Origin: Martelella alba
GTDB taxonomy: Bacteria > Pseudomonadota > Alphaproteobacteria > Rhizobiales > Rhizobiaceae
Reading direction: 5' to 3'
DNA: 64,000 bases
Assembly (NCBI RefSeq): GCF_006516955.1
Contig: NZ_VHLG01000012.1
Location: forward strand, 165,641 to 229,640
This document shows positions 49,068 to 57,765 of this stretch, piece by piece. The position numbers were made by a program, and so were the translations under genes. Below the pieces are notes generated by a model that was given only the letters and a program-made list of their open reading frames with translations, ran no database searches and was not told the origin of the DNA. The stretch's first letter is position 1; each line of letters starts with the position of its first letter.

Positions 49068-50261
49068 ATGACCGAGACCAAGACTGCCGCAGAGCTTGCG
49101 GCGGAAACCAAAGCCGCGTTCGAAAATTCGATCAATGCGGTGAAAGCCATTGCCGAGGATGCGCTGGGCAAGGCCAAGAAGGGTGAGGATCTATCGGCCT
49201 CCATCAAGGAACAGACCGACGAGGCGCTGACGGCCATGAACGGGCTGAAAGCCCAGTTCTCGGAACTGGAACAGAAGCTGACGCGTGTCGCCGACACCAA
49301 CCCCGAGCAGAAATCCTTCGGGTCGCAATTTGTCGAGACGGATGAGTTCAAGTCGCTGCAGCATTCACCGCGCAGTGGCTCGTCGGCCTCAATGTCGGTC
49401 AAGGCGGATATCTCGACGGCGACCGGGGTCGCAGGTGGCGCTGGCGCTGCCATCGTGCCGAACCGGCTTGCCGGCATTCAGGGCCTGCCGCAGCGGCGCA
49501 TGACGGTGCGCGGCCTTTTGATGCCCGGCACCACTGACAGCCCGAATATCGAATATGTCCAGGAGACCGGCTTCAACAATGCCGCCGCCCCGGTTGCCGA
49601 AGGCGTGCTGAAACCGCAGTCGGATCTGAGGCTCGGTGACGTCTCGACCCGCACCAAGGTGATCGCCCACTGGTTCCGGGTGAACAAACAGACGCTGTCT
49701 GATGTGGCACAGATCCGCTCGCTGATCGACAACCGCCTGCTTTACGGTCTGGCGCTGGCGGAAGAAGCCCAGCTTCTCAACGGTGATGGTACCGGCGAGA
49801 ACCTGCACGGCATTATCCCGCAGGCGACCGATTACGACAATCCGCTCGGCGCCGGTGACGAGACCTCGATCGACAAGATCCGGCTGATGATGCTGCAGGC
49901 GGTGCTGGCGGAATATCCAGCAACCGGTGTCGTCATGCATCCGGCCGACTGGGCCTGGATCGAGCTGCTCAAGGATTCCACGGGTCGTTTCATCATCGGC
50001 AATCCGCAGGGCAGCATTGCCCCGTCGCTCTGGGGCCTCCCGGTTGTTTCCAGCCCGGCCATGTCGATCGACAAGGTTCTGGTCGGTGCCTTCGATATGG
50101 GCGCGCAGATCTTCGATCAGTGGGCATCGCGGATCGAGACCGGCTTCCAGAATGACGACTTCACCAAGAACAAGGTGACCATTCTCGCAGAAGAGCGCCT
50201 GGCGCTGGCTGTCTATAGGCCGGAAGCCTTCATCTACGGGGATTTTGGCCGCGTTGAATAA
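49068..50261 (+). CDS. HK97-fold major capsid protein
   Basis: 397 residues. The first about 85 form a coiled, charged scaffold (delta domain: KAAFENSINAVKAIAEDALG, LKAQFSELEQKL), probably cut by the protease near SFGSQFVETDEFK. The rest is the HK97 fold: GAAIVPNRLAGIQGLPQRRM, the NKQTLSDVAQIRSLIDNRL spine helix and ERLALAVYRPEAFIYGDF at the end. AAAGGATCGGCC precedes the ATG. Confidence 0.95.
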   Translation: MTETKTAAELAAETKAAFENSINAVKAIAEDALGKAKKGEDLSASIKEQTDEALTAMNGLKAQFSELEQKLTRVADTNPEQKSFGSQFVETDEFKSLQHSPRSGSSASMSVKADISTATGVAGGAGAAIVPNRLAGIQGLPQRRMTVRGLLMPGTTDSPNIEYVQETGFNNAAAPVAEGVLKPQSDLRLGDVSTRTKVIAHWFRVNKQTLSDVAQIRSLIDNRLLYGLALAEEAQLLNGDGTGENLHGIIPQATDYDNPLGAGDETSIDKIRLMMLQAVLAEYPATGVVMHPADWAWIELLKDSTGRFIIGNPQGSIAPSLWGLPVVSSPAMSIDKVLVGAFDMGAQIFDQWASRIETGFQNDDFTKNKVTILAEERLALAVYRPEAFIYGDFGRVE

Positions 50262-50315
50262 TCAGCAAAGGCGGGGCGTGAAACAGCGCCCCGCCGATCA
50301 CCTCGCGGGACCATC

Positions 50316-50831
50316 ATGACGATCTTACTTTGCAACGGGCCGGTGATCCCGACCCTTGTCACCGCGCCTGCCGATCAGCCGGTGACGCTGGATGAGGCCA
50401 AGGCGCATCTCGGCGTTGATTTTGCCGATGATGACGGGCTGATCGATGCCTTCATTCAGGCGGCAACGGCCTATCTCGATGGCTATCGCGGCGTTCTCGG
50501 CCGCTGCATCATGTTCCAGACCTGGCAGATTGCAGCGCCGGACGCTGGCACTGTCATCCTGCCCTTTCCCGATATCATCGCCGCCCGTCAGGACGGGACG
50601 AACCTCACCGTTACCGAGACCGGCCTTGGCCCGGTGGTGACGATCGCGGCGGCCGGCAACGTCACCTTCGATTGCCAGATGCCGCAATCCCAGCTGATCA
50701 CGGTGAAGGCGATCGTCTTCATGCTGGTTTCCCATTGGTACAACAACCGCGCGGCCGGACAGGCGACGCAGGCAAGACTGCCGATGGCGGCGGAATGCTT
50801 GATCGCGTCCCTGCGCTGGCAGCGGCTCTGA
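50316..50831 (+). CDS. Head-tail connector protein (gp6-like)
   Basis: 171 residues. DQPVTLDEAKAHLGVDFADD, DGLIDAFIQAATAYLDGYRG is the usual N-terminal pattern of gp6/gp15-like adaptor proteins (DUF-type head-tail connector). Sits directly after the capsid gene, where the adaptor ring is always encoded. Confidence 0.88.
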   Translation: MTILLCNGPVIPTLVTAPADQPVTLDEAKAHLGVDFADDDGLIDAFIQAATAYLDGYRGVLGRCIMFQTWQIAAPDAGTVILPFPDIIAARQDGTNLTVTETGLGPVVTIAAAGNVTFDCQMPQSQLITVKAIVFMLVSHWYNNRAAGQATQARLPMAAECLIASLRWQRL

Positions 50832-50841
50832 GGAGTTCACC

Positions 50842-51114
50842 ATGACATTCAATCGCAGATCCAAGGCGCCGAGCATGAGCAGCTTCGGCTTCAAGGGCAG
50901 GCAGGTCGATCTTTCCGGCGGCGACGTGCTGCTGGGTGACAGCGTCAAGGCCGTGGTGGTGATGGCGGCGGGTGATGTCTCCTATCGCCCGGCAGGTGAG
51001 ACAGACGGGGCGCTGTTGTTCAGCAGCCTCATGTCAGGCGCCGTCCTTCCGCATGTTCCGGGCGTGATCTTCGCCGATGGCACCACCGCCACGCTCTGCA
51101 CGGTCGAGGACTGA
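50842..51114 (+). CDS. Small virion protein, spike-base-like
   Basis: 90 residues. The pattern GDSVKAVVVMAAGDVSYRPA, SGAVLPHVPGVIFADGTTAT recalls the spike-base protein family of the Rhodobacter gene transfer agent (Gly-Asp-Val, Leu-Pro and ADGTTAT features). If so, it is a capsid vertex or neck decoration. Recognition is from pattern memory, hence tentative. Confidence 0.6.
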   Translation: MTFNRRSKAPSMSSFGFKGRQVDLSGGDVLLGDSVKAVVVMAAGDVSYRPAGETDGALLFSSLMSGAVLPHVPGVIFADGTTATLCTVED

Positions 51115-51116
51115 GC

Positions 51117-51449
51117 ATGGCGGCGTTGAAAGAGCGGGTTGCCTTTGATGAACCGGCCAATATCAAGGGGCCGGGTGGTGTGATCTCACCCGGCTGGCAG
51201 CAGGGCCATGCCTGCCGGGCGCAGATGATTTATCAGCGCGGATCCGAGACGGTCGAGGCCGCGCGGCTGGAAGGGCGGGCGATCTTCAAGGTGAAGCTCC
51301 GTTCCTGCCTTGCCGCGCGCAAGATCACCACCGACTGGCGCATGCGCGACCTTCATCGCGACAATGCCGAATATGCGGTGGTCGAGGTCGATGCGATCAC
51401 CGATCCGTTCTGGATCTATGTTGTTGTTGAAAGCGGGAGGGCTGCATGA
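51117..51449 (+). CDS. Head closure / head-tail joining protein
   Basis: 110 residues. RVAFDEPANIKGPGGVISPG...ACRAQMIYQRGSETVEAARL fits SPP1 gp16-like head-closure proteins; RMRDLHRDNAEYAVVEVDAI fits their conserved C-terminal part. Overlaps the next gene by 4 bases. Position after the adaptor is standard. Confidence 0.85.
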   Translation: MAALKERVAFDEPANIKGPGGVISPGWQQGHACRAQMIYQRGSETVEAARLEGRAIFKVKLRSCLAARKITTDWRMRDLHRDNAEYAVVEVDAITDPFWIYVVVESGRAA

Positions 51450-51859
51450 GTGCCGCTGTTACCCTTCAGGATGCGATCTTTGACGCGCTGGTGGCCGATG
51501 CTGGCGTCACGGCGCTGGTCGGTGATCGCGTCTATGACAATGCGCCCGCCGCGCCCGTCTATCCCTATATCTCGTTTGGCCCGGCCCAGACGCTCACCGA
51601 GCCACTGGAATGTCTGGATGCGGAAGAAAACCACTTCCAGATCGATATCTGGACGCAGGAGGGCGGATCGAAGCGCGGGGCGAAGGCGATCTGCGCCGCG
51701 GTCAAATCCGCACTGCACTTCGCCGATTTGTCGCTCGCCGGGCCTTGTGCGCTGGTGCTGATCCGCGTTGATGACATGCAGGTGATGGATGATCCTGACG
51801 ATCAGGTTGCCCATGGTGTCGTCAGCGTGGTTGCTTTCACGGAAGACAATGATGGTTGA
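51446..51859 (+). CDS. DUF3168 tail-terminator / neck protein
   Basis: 137 residues. LQDAIFDALVADAGVTALVG, DRVYDNAPAAPVYPYISFGP, then HFQIDIWTQEGGSKRGAKAI: the DUF3168 family, which caps the tail. In this prophage it precedes the gp10-like gene, whereas many phages have them the other way round. The end overlaps the next gene by 11 bases. Confidence 0.88.
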   Translation: MSAAVTLQDAIFDALVADAGVTALVGDRVYDNAPAAPVYPYISFGPAQTLTEPLECLDAEENHFQIDIWTQEGGSKRGAKAICAAVKSALHFADLSLAGPCALVLIRVDDMQVMDDPDDQVAHGVVSVVAFTEDNDG

Positions 51860-52295
51860 CGGACTGGCGGCGTTTAACCGGCGCTGGGGCCGGATGCCGG
51901 CGGCGGTGCGCAGGGCCGTTCAGGAGGCCATGGAAACGGGCGCCCGCGAAACGGTCGAGGCCATGAATGGGCGGACGCCGATCCCGGAAATCATTGTTGC
52001 CTGGACCTGGGGCAATGCGCCCGCCGGAAGCGTGACGCTTGCCGCAGCCGATGCGCCTGACAGCGTCGGGGATCTGCGCATCACCATCTATGCAACAGCG
52101 GTAATCGGCTCCGGTTCGTTTCCGGCGATCGCCCGCTGGTTCGAGTTTGGTACATCCGAGCGCCACAAGAAGACCGGGCAATATACCGGCCGGATCACGG
52201 CCAGCCCGTTCTTCTATCCGACATGGCGCAGCTATCAGCGGCGGGTGAAATCGCGGCTGTCGCGCGCCATGGGTAAGGCGATCAGAAGTCTCTGA
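51849..52295 (+). CDS. HK97 gp10-like tail component
   Basis: 148 residues from the ATG 51849, overlapping the preceding stop. RRAVQEAMETGARETVEAMN at the N-terminus, FEFGTSERHKKTGQYTGRIT, ASPFFYPTWRSYQRRVKSRL: the RWFEFGT and PFFYPTWR motifs are diagnostic of HK97 gp10-like proteins, minor tail or neck components. The upstream frame from 51789 is inside DUF3168. Confidence 0.86.
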   Translation: MMVDGLAAFNRRWGRMPAAVRRAVQEAMETGARETVEAMNGRTPIPEIIVAWTWGNAPAGSVTLAAADAPDSVGDLRITIYATAVIGSGSFPAIARWFEFGTSERHKKTGQYTGRITASPFFYPTWRSYQRRVKSRLSRAMGKAIRSL

Positions 52296-52599
52296 CGGTT
52301 GATTACTTCGCAGTCGCCATGCGGCGGTTCGCTGCGGTTTCGGCGCGATGAACGCTCATCAGGCTGCGGATCGTTTTGAAGACGACGATCGCGACGGCAA
52401 TGTTTGCGACGATGACGAAGAATTCCTGAGACATTGTTTCCCACCCCTTGAGAGACTGCGCTTGATTGCGTGGTCTCCTGATAGCAAATCGCCTGCTGCC
52501 GGTGTGCGCGCAGAAGGCTCGGATTTGCGCTCGAAAGTATAGGTCGTGCCGTCGCACGTCCTCTTTCCGCCTCTTACAACCAGACAAGGACCTATTGAC
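52296..52599. other. 304-base gap in the tail operon
   Basis: The only large gap between structural genes. It holds the reverse 43-residue frame (52303-52434) and, to its right, about 160 bases with no plus-strand coding sequence. The part 52435-52599 could include that gene's minus-strand promoter, and a plus-strand promoter for the major tail gene. Confidence 0.5.
52303..52434 (-). CDS. Putative 43-residue membrane protein, reverse strand in tail operon
   Basis: Frame MSQEFFVIVANIAVAIVVFK then TIRSLMSVHRAETAANRRMA and TAK. One predicted transmembrane helix (about residues 5-20) followed by a basic tail, the positive-inside pattern. AAGGGGTGGG lies upstream of the ATG. It fills a 300-base gap in an otherwise gapless plus-strand structural operon and is antisense to nothing. 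Longer upstream frames look like noise. No family recognised. Confidence 0.5.
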   Translation of the reverse strand: MSQEFFVIVANIAVAIVVFKTIRSLMSVHRAETAANRRMATAK

Positions 52600-53043
52600 A
52601 TGGCAACCGGAAAACAGACGAACCGGCTGGTGATCCAGCTTGGCGATGGTGGCGACCCCGAAACCTTCGCCTACACCTGCGGCGCGAACACATTCGGTGT
52701 GACGCTGACGAATAATCTCGGCGAGAACACCGTGCTGGATTGCGAGAACCCGCTCGACCTTCCGGCAACCATCATCCGCCATCTGGAAAGCCAGGACACC
52801 TCCTGCACGATCTCGGGCATGGTGACGGCCTCGGCGTGGCCGGTCTGGCGGCAATGGGCGGATGATGGCTCGGAAAAGAACATCAAGCTGTTCCTCGATG
52901 AGCCTGCCGCCAATAATGGTGGCTTCTGGACGCTTCCGGCCTTTCTCGGCTCGCTGGAGCTTTCCAAGGAAAACGCCGGCAAGGTCACCTTTTCCGCCTC
53001 GATCTCCGGGGCTGGCCAGCGTGTCTGGACGGATGCCGCGTAA
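52600..53043 (+). CDS. Major tail (tube) protein
   Basis: 147 residues from the ATG 52600; a frame from 52546 has no ribosome site. LVIQLGDGGDPETFAYTCGA, GVTLTNNLGENTVLDC, LPATIIRHLESQDTSCTISG and FLGSLELSKENAGKVTFSAS match TP901-1/phage tail tube proteins of the gene-transfer-agent-like group. It polymerises to the tail tube. TAATG overlap with the chaperone gene. Confidence 0.87.
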   Translation: MATGKQTNRLVIQLGDGGDPETFAYTCGANTFGVTLTNNLGENTVLDCENPLDLPATIIRHLESQDTSCTISGMVTASAWPVWRQWADDGSEKNIKLFLDEPAANNGGFWTLPAFLGSLELSKENAGKVTFSASISGAGQRVWTDAA

Positions 53044-53600
53044 TGGCTGAACTGATCGATGAATGGGCGGGCCGGGAGCGTTGCTTCCGGCTTTCCTTTG
53101 GCAACGTCCTCGACCTTGAACAGGCCTGCCGTGGCGATGCGATCGGCGAGATCTTCCTGAGGCTCACCACCGGCAAGTTCCGGGTCGAGGATGTGTTCCA
53201 CATCATCCGCATGGGCCTGATCGGCGGCGGCGAGACCACGGTCGAGGCCAAGCGCCTGGTCGAGACCCATTTCGATCAATATCCCTATCTCGACAATGCC
53301 GAGCTTGCCGGAAACATCCTGATTGCAGTCATGACCGGGATTGAGGATGCCGATACCGCAAGCAGCGACAGCGATGCAGTGCCGACGCCGATAAGCTTCT
53401 CGGAAGCTTCGCAGATCTGCCGGCTGTTCCATATGTCGCCGATTGAACTGAAGGCGATGGACTACGCCGATTTCATCAACATGCTGAAGGGTTTCAACGC
53501 CTCTTCGTCGCAGAAGGCCGAACCGCCAAGCGAGGAGGAGTTCGACGATATCCTTGCGCGCTACGAGCCGGAGGCCTTGACCCATGGCGGCAAGCTCTGA
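53043..53600 (+). CDS. Tail assembly chaperone (GTA-type), single reading frame
   Basis: 185 residues. The N-terminal part (LIDEWAGRERCFRLSFGNVL, DLEQACRGDAIGEIFLRL) matches the gene-transfer-agent TAC family; the C-terminal part (SFSEASQICRLFHMSPIELK, AMDYADFINMLKGF) resembles the second chaperone domain (T/gp10-like). Many siphophages make the long form by a programmed frameshift; here both parts are in one frame, so no shift is needed. Overlaps the tape-measure gene by 17 bases. Confidence 0.83.
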   Translation: MAELIDEWAGRERCFRLSFGNVLDLEQACRGDAIGEIFLRLTTGKFRVEDVFHIIRMGLIGGGETTVEAKRLVETHFDQYPYLDNAELAGNILIAVMTGIEDADTASSDSDAVPTPISFSEASQICRLFHMSPIELKAMDYADFINMLKGFNASSSQKAEPPSEEEFDDILARYEPEALTHGGKL

Positions 53601-55992
53601 AGACAGGCTTTTGCTTCGTATCGAGGCGAGCCTTTCGAAGTTCGAGAAACAGATGGCCCGGGCGAGAAAGTCCGGGTCGGACACCGCCGGGCAGATCGAG
53701 CGGCAGTTTGCCAATTCGAACCGGAAAATGGCGCAGTCGGCCGAACAGGCAGCCTCCGCCATGGCCGGGGAAATGGATCGCCTGCGTGCGAAATATGATC
53801 CGCTGTTTCGCGCTTCCAAACAGTACGAGGCCGAACTGGAGGATTTGAACCGGGCGTTGGCCGTTGGTGCCATCAACCAGCGCAGCTATGGCGCGGCACT
53901 TGAAACCCTGAACGGCCGCTATGCCATTGCAGGCGGTGCGGTGCGCAAGATGACGGCCGAGGCCGAAGCACTGCGCCAGGTCTCGCCCCGGCTCACTATG
54001 GGGATCCAGAACACCGCCTATCAGATTGGCGACTTCGCGGTTCAGGTGGCCGCTGGCACGGCGGCCTCGCGCGCCATGGCAATGCAGCTGCCGCAGCTTC
54101 TCGGTGGCTTCGGTGTGCTCGGCGCGGTGCTTGGTGCGGTAGCCGCAATTGCCGTGCCACTGGCTTCGAGCTTCCTCGATCTCGGTGACAGCGGCGAGAA
54201 GGTGCAAAAGCAGATCTCGGCCCTGCAAAGGGCGGTTGACGATTATCGCTCGGCGGTTGCCGACGCCAGTCTGCCGACCAAGGAACTCGCCGAGAAATAC
54301 GGCACGGCAACGGAAGCCGCCCGGCAGTTTCTGGAAAAGCTCGAGGAGATCAACAAGGTCCGCGCGCAACAGCAGGCCGATGATGCCTTCAGCGGGATCG
54401 CTGACAGCTTCGGCAAGCTGGAAGGTCACCTCGGTGGCATCGGCGCCGATGGCGAGCGGATCATGAGCTATAATGCCGGTGTGTTCTCGGCGATCAGCCG
54501 CATGTCGAAGCAACTCGATATCACAGTCGGTCAGGCCGAGCAGCTTGCCCGTGCCTTCGATCGTATGGGCGAGGCAAAGGGGCCGGACGAACAGGTTCAG
54601 GCGGCGCAAGATCTGCTGAAGGCACTTGAGGAAACACTGGGGCCTTTCGATCAGATGAGCGCCAAGGGGCAGGACGTTTATGAGGCCGTTTCCAAGGCCG
54701 CCGAACAGGCATCCGAATTGCAGGGCACGGTTCAGCTGGCGAGCGTGTCGATCTCGACCGCTGCCAGTGAGGCTGGCAAGCTTGCCGACGAAATGGGCCG
54801 GGCGGTCGAAAATGCTGCCCAGCTGGCCGCGCAGGGGATTTCTGATGTCCGGCGCGCGGAGATCCAGTGGCAATACCGTGATGATCCGGTCAAGCGTACC
54901 GGGGCGCTGGCCGGTGCAAGTTTTGACGAGCGGGTGAAGATACCGGACGGGACCGACAATATCCTGCGCAAGGTCATCGCCGATCAGCGGCAACAGGTTG
55001 TTGCGGATGCCGAAAAGGCGGCGCAGCTGCAGCAGGATCTCTCCAAATGGCAGAAGGATCAGGCCACCGCCTCCCGCAAGAGCGCAAGCGGATCGAAACG
55101 CGACAAGGGCAGTATCTTTGACACCAGCGACGATCAGCTGAAGCGGCTCGAGCGCAATCTTGAACTGCTCGGCAAGTCCGACCGGCAAGTCGCCGAACTG
55201 GAGGCGAAATGGTCGCTGCTCGATGCCGCCAAGGAACGCGGTCTCAACCTCGATCAGCGCCAGGCCGATACCGGAAAGAGCCTTCGCGAACAGATCGATG
55301 CCCAGGCGGAATCAATCGGCAACCTCTCGGAGAAATATGCCAAAGCCAAAGAGCAGGCCGAGTTCTATGACAGTCTTCAGTCGGACCTGAAGGACGGGAT
55401 CGTCGATGCGATTGTCGAAGGCGAAGACTTTGTCGGTGTGCTGGAGGATATCGCCAAATCGCTGGCAAAGGCTGCATTACAGGCGGCACTCTTCAATGAG
55501 GGGCCGTTTGCCTCAACCAGCAGCGGGACAGGCTCGGGACTGCTTGGTGGCCTGTTCTCGGCTATCGGCGGTCTCTTCAAGTCAGCTAAGGGCAGTGCCT
55601 ACGGAACGTCCGGGGTAAAGGCCTTTGCAAAGGGCGGCTCGTTTACGAACTCTGTTGTTTCCAGCCCGACGCTGTTCAGGTTCGGTTCTGGCGGTCAGAA
55701 GACCGGCGTCATGGGAGAGGCGGGCAAAGAGGCGATCATGCCGCTTGTCCGGGCTGCCAATGGTGATCTCGGCGTCAAGGCCGTCAATGCCGCGAACAAG
55801 GCCGGATCGACGGCGGTCACCACCAATAATGTCAGTCTTGGTGGTGTTACTGTCACCGTGCCGGAAGGGACGGATCCCAAAGATGCGGCCGCCATTGGCG
55901 AGGCGGTTCGAAAGCAGATCGAGCGCTTTTCCCGCTTTGAGCTTCCGGGCCGTCTGCAGCAGATCCAACGTAATCCGAACAGGGTAGGGTGA
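53584..55992 (+). CDS. Tail tape measure protein
   Basis: 802 residues, the longest tail gene besides the tip protein. Coiled, Ala/Gln-rich N-terminal part (LEDLNRALAVGAINQRSYGA), two hydrophobic stretches (about 165-195, LLGGFGVLGAVLGAVAAIAV), a long helical centre with repeated EQL/EAARQF patterns, and a Gly/Ser-rich C-terminal region (SGTGSGLLGGLFSAIGGLFK, then GEAGKEAIMPLVRAANGDLG), which is a common tape-measure ending. By the usual 1.5 Angstrom per residue it implies a tail of roughly 120 nm (inference). Confidence 0.94.
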   Translation: MAASSEDRLLLRIEASLSKFEKQMARARKSGSDTAGQIERQFANSNRKMAQSAEQAASAMAGEMDRLRAKYDPLFRASKQYEAELEDLNRALAVGAINQRSYGAALETLNGRYAIAGGAVRKMTAEAEALRQVSPRLTMGIQNTAYQIGDFAVQVAAGTAASRAMAMQLPQLLGGFGVLGAVLGAVAAIAVPLASSFLDLGDSGEKVQKQISALQRAVDDYRSAVADASLPTKELAEKYGTATEAARQFLEKLEEINKVRAQQQADDAFSGIADSFGKLEGHLGGIGADGERIMSYNAGVFSAISRMSKQLDITVGQAEQLARAFDRMGEAKGPDEQVQAAQDLLKALEETLGPFDQMSAKGQDVYEAVSKAAEQASELQGTVQLASVSISTAASEAGKLADEMGRAVENAAQLAAQGISDVRRAEIQWQYRDDPVKRTGALAGASFDERVKIPDGTDNILRKVIADQRQQVVADAEKAAQLQQDLSKWQKDQATASRKSASGSKRDKGSIFDTSDDQLKRLERNLELLGKSDRQVAELEAKWSLLDAAKERGLNLDQRQADTGKSLREQIDAQAESIGNLSEKYAKAKEQAEFYDSLQSDLKDGIVDAIVEGEDFVGVLEDIAKSLAKAALQAALFNEGPFASTSSGTGSGLLGGLFSAIGGLFKSAKGSAYGTSGVKAFAKGGSFTNSVVSSPTLFRFGSGGQKTGVMGEAGKEAIMPLVRAANGDLGVKAVNAANKAGSTAVTTNNVSLGGVTVTVPEGTDPKDAAAIGEAVRKQIERFSRFELPGRLQQIQRNPNRVG

Positions 55993-56714
55993 TGAAGCCG
56001 CTTGCTGCGTTTTACGATCAGTTGCGCCTGAAACCATTTCGGTGGGATATTCAGCGCAATGACGAACAGTCGGGTTCAGGTGATGGTGTTTACTGGACGG
56101 CGTCGCTTGCGCCGCCGCTCTGGAAAGCCGAAGTCGGGTTATTCCCGGTCAATCTGCGCCACGCAGAGAAAGCATCTGCCCTGATCCGAAGCCTTTCCGG
56201 CGGAACGCCCTTTCTGTTTCGTTCCTCGGCAATTCCCGGCCCATTGCAGGATCCCACCGGGGCGCTGCTTGGTGATGCCTCGGTGACGGTCAGTGCGGTC
56301 AATGACGGACAGATCAGCCTTGCAGGGCTGCCGGGCAGTGCGGGCTATACCGACAGCGCCTTTGCGCTTGCGGAATGGCCGGAAGACGATGCGGCGCGGA
56401 TTGGCGTTTCGCTCACCGCAACCGGCTCCTACGGGCTTTCCGTTGGTGATAAGCTCCAGATCACCTCGGCCGCGACGGGCAAGACCGCCTTTGTCGAGGT
56501 CGCTGAAGATGTTTCTGCCGGGGCTGGGGGAACGACGGGGCTGTTCGACGTGTTCCCGGCGCCGCCAGCCTATGTCGCTGCGGGTGATGCGGTGACACTG
56601 ATCAAACCTGCCTGTCCCTGCATTCTGGTGCCTGGCTCATTTAATGCCGGGACTGCAAGCGGAAACATTGTTTCCGACATATCCTTTTCGATCATCCAGA
56701 AGCGAAACGTCTGA
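55992..56714 (+). CDS. Distal tail-like protein
   Basis: 240 residues, starting within the tape-measure stop (GTGATGA). WTASLAPPLWKAEVGLFPVN then LRHAEKASALIRSLSGGTPF is a likely tail-tube-like fold. A second part begins at FALAEWPEDDAARIGVSLTA and ends IVSDISFSIIQKRNV. The EWPEDDA motif recurs in the small protein at 62615. No named family recognised with certainty; position between tape measure and DUF2163-like gene fits the distal-tail role. Confidence 0.7.
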   Translation: MKPLAAFYDQLRLKPFRWDIQRNDEQSGSGDGVYWTASLAPPLWKAEVGLFPVNLRHAEKASALIRSLSGGTPFLFRSSAIPGPLQDPTGALLGDASVTVSAVNDGQISLAGLPGSAGYTDSAFALAEWPEDDAARIGVSLTATGSYGLSVGDKLQITSAATGKTAFVEVAEDVSAGAGGTTGLFDVFPAPPAYVAAGDAVTLIKPACPCILVPGSFNAGTASGNIVSDISFSIIQKRNV

Positions 56715-56715
56715 C

Positions 56716-57342
56716 ATGAAAAACATATCGGCGACATTCCTCGCGGCGCTCACCAATGCCCGCGACAAAGGCCTTGTTGTGCGTTCGCTTGTCTGGGTGA
56801 AGGCCCGCGACCGGGAGACGGGCAATGCAACGCCTGTCGGCTTCTGGACCGGCGGCGAAGACGTCGTGCTTTCAGTGATCGACGGCGAGACGGGGGCGAC
56901 GGTTCAGCGGGCCTATTACGGTGACGTCAATCTGTCGCTGCCGGAGATCCCGCGTGTTTCCGACATGACAGTGCAGACCGTCGATGTGACTCTGTCGCAG
57001 ATCGCACCGGAAGTGCAGCAGCTGGTGCGCGGCTATGACGCCCGGCTTGCTGCTGTCGAGATCCACCAAATGCTGCTTGATCCCAAAACGGGGCAGGCGG
57101 TGGGGGCGGCCGAGGTCGCCTTTCTCGGCCTTGTCGATGGCGAGCCGATCGTAACGCCAGCGGCGGGTGATGAAGGATCGATCACGCTCAATCTGATCTC
57201 ATCGGCGATTTCGATGCTCGCCAGAACCAATCCGCTGAAATCCTCCTATGAGGGGCAGAAGCGGCGCTCGGACGATCAGTGGGGCAGGGATTCCGGCGTG
57301 GTCTCAAGCTGGGATATTCCATGGGGGAAATCATCCGCATGA
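56716..57342 (+). CDS. Tail hub-type protein, DUF2163-like
   Basis: 208 residues from the ATG at 56716, one base after the previous stop. LVVRSLVWVKARDRETGNAT, GDVNLSLPEIPRVSDMTVQT, and the C-terminal YEGQKRRSDDQWGRDSGVVS followed by WDIPWG: the RRSxDxxW...W.I.WG ending is typical of baseplate/hub proteins equivalent to the gene-transfer-agent gp13 step. Overlaps the next gene by ATGA. Confidence 0.72.
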   Translation: MKNISATFLAALTNARDKGLVVRSLVWVKARDRETGNATPVGFWTGGEDVVLSVIDGETGATVQRAYYGDVNLSLPEIPRVSDMTVQTVDVTLSQIAPEVQQLVRGYDARLAAVEIHQMLLDPKTGQAVGAAEVAFLGLVDGEPIVTPAAGDEGSITLNLISSAISMLARTNPLKSSYEGQKRRSDDQWGRDSGVVSSWDIPWGKSSA

Positions 57343-57764
57343 CCGATCTGAAACGACTGGACAGCTGGCGGGCGCGCTTCGATGCGGCCTGTGATGCCAT
57401 GCGCTCCGAGCCTTTCACATGGGGTGAGAATGATTGTGCGGTCGGCCTGGTCGGTAATCTGACGCTGGCGCTGACCGGTGATGATCTCGCCGCCCCGTGG
57501 CGCGGGCGATACACCACGGCAGCCGGGGCATTGCGGGTGCTGCGCCATGACGGCTTTTCCGATCTTGCCGCGCTTGCCGCTTCAATCCTGCCCGAATGCC
57601 ATATCGCGCGTGCGCGGATTGGCGATATTGCTGCGATCCCGTCTGAAGATGGCTTTGGCTTTGCGCTCGGCGTCGTCAATGGCGAGCGCATCTTTGTTCT
57701 GACCGATGCCGGGTTCGGCACGGTTGATCTGATGACTGCAAAACGGGCGTTCCGCGTCGGCTGA
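57339..57764 (+). CDS. DUF6950-like (NlpC/P60-type) tail protein
   Basis: 141 residues, start in the preceding stop (ATGA 57339-57342). FTWGENDCAVGLVGNLTLAL carries the WGxxDC motif with the Cys typical of the NlpC/P60-like DUF6950 group; IGDIAAIPSEDGFGFALGVV is the second conserved segment. In tail operons this protein precedes the tip protein; it may cut peptidoglycan during entry, or be an inactive plug. Not clear whether the His partner is present. Confidence 0.78.
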   Translation: MTDLKRLDSWRARFDAACDAMRSEPFTWGENDCAVGLVGNLTLALTGDDLAAPWRGRYTTAAGALRVLRHDGFSDLAALAASILPECHIARARIGDIAAIPSEDGFGFALGVVNGERIFVLTDAGFGTVDLMTAKRAFRVG

Positions 57765-57765
57765 C

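Noticed and set aside
53494..55188. Minus-strand open frame of 560 codons opposite the tape measure gene
   Set aside because: Shadow of the tape-measure coding frame; Leu/Arg/Gly-rich without domain signal.
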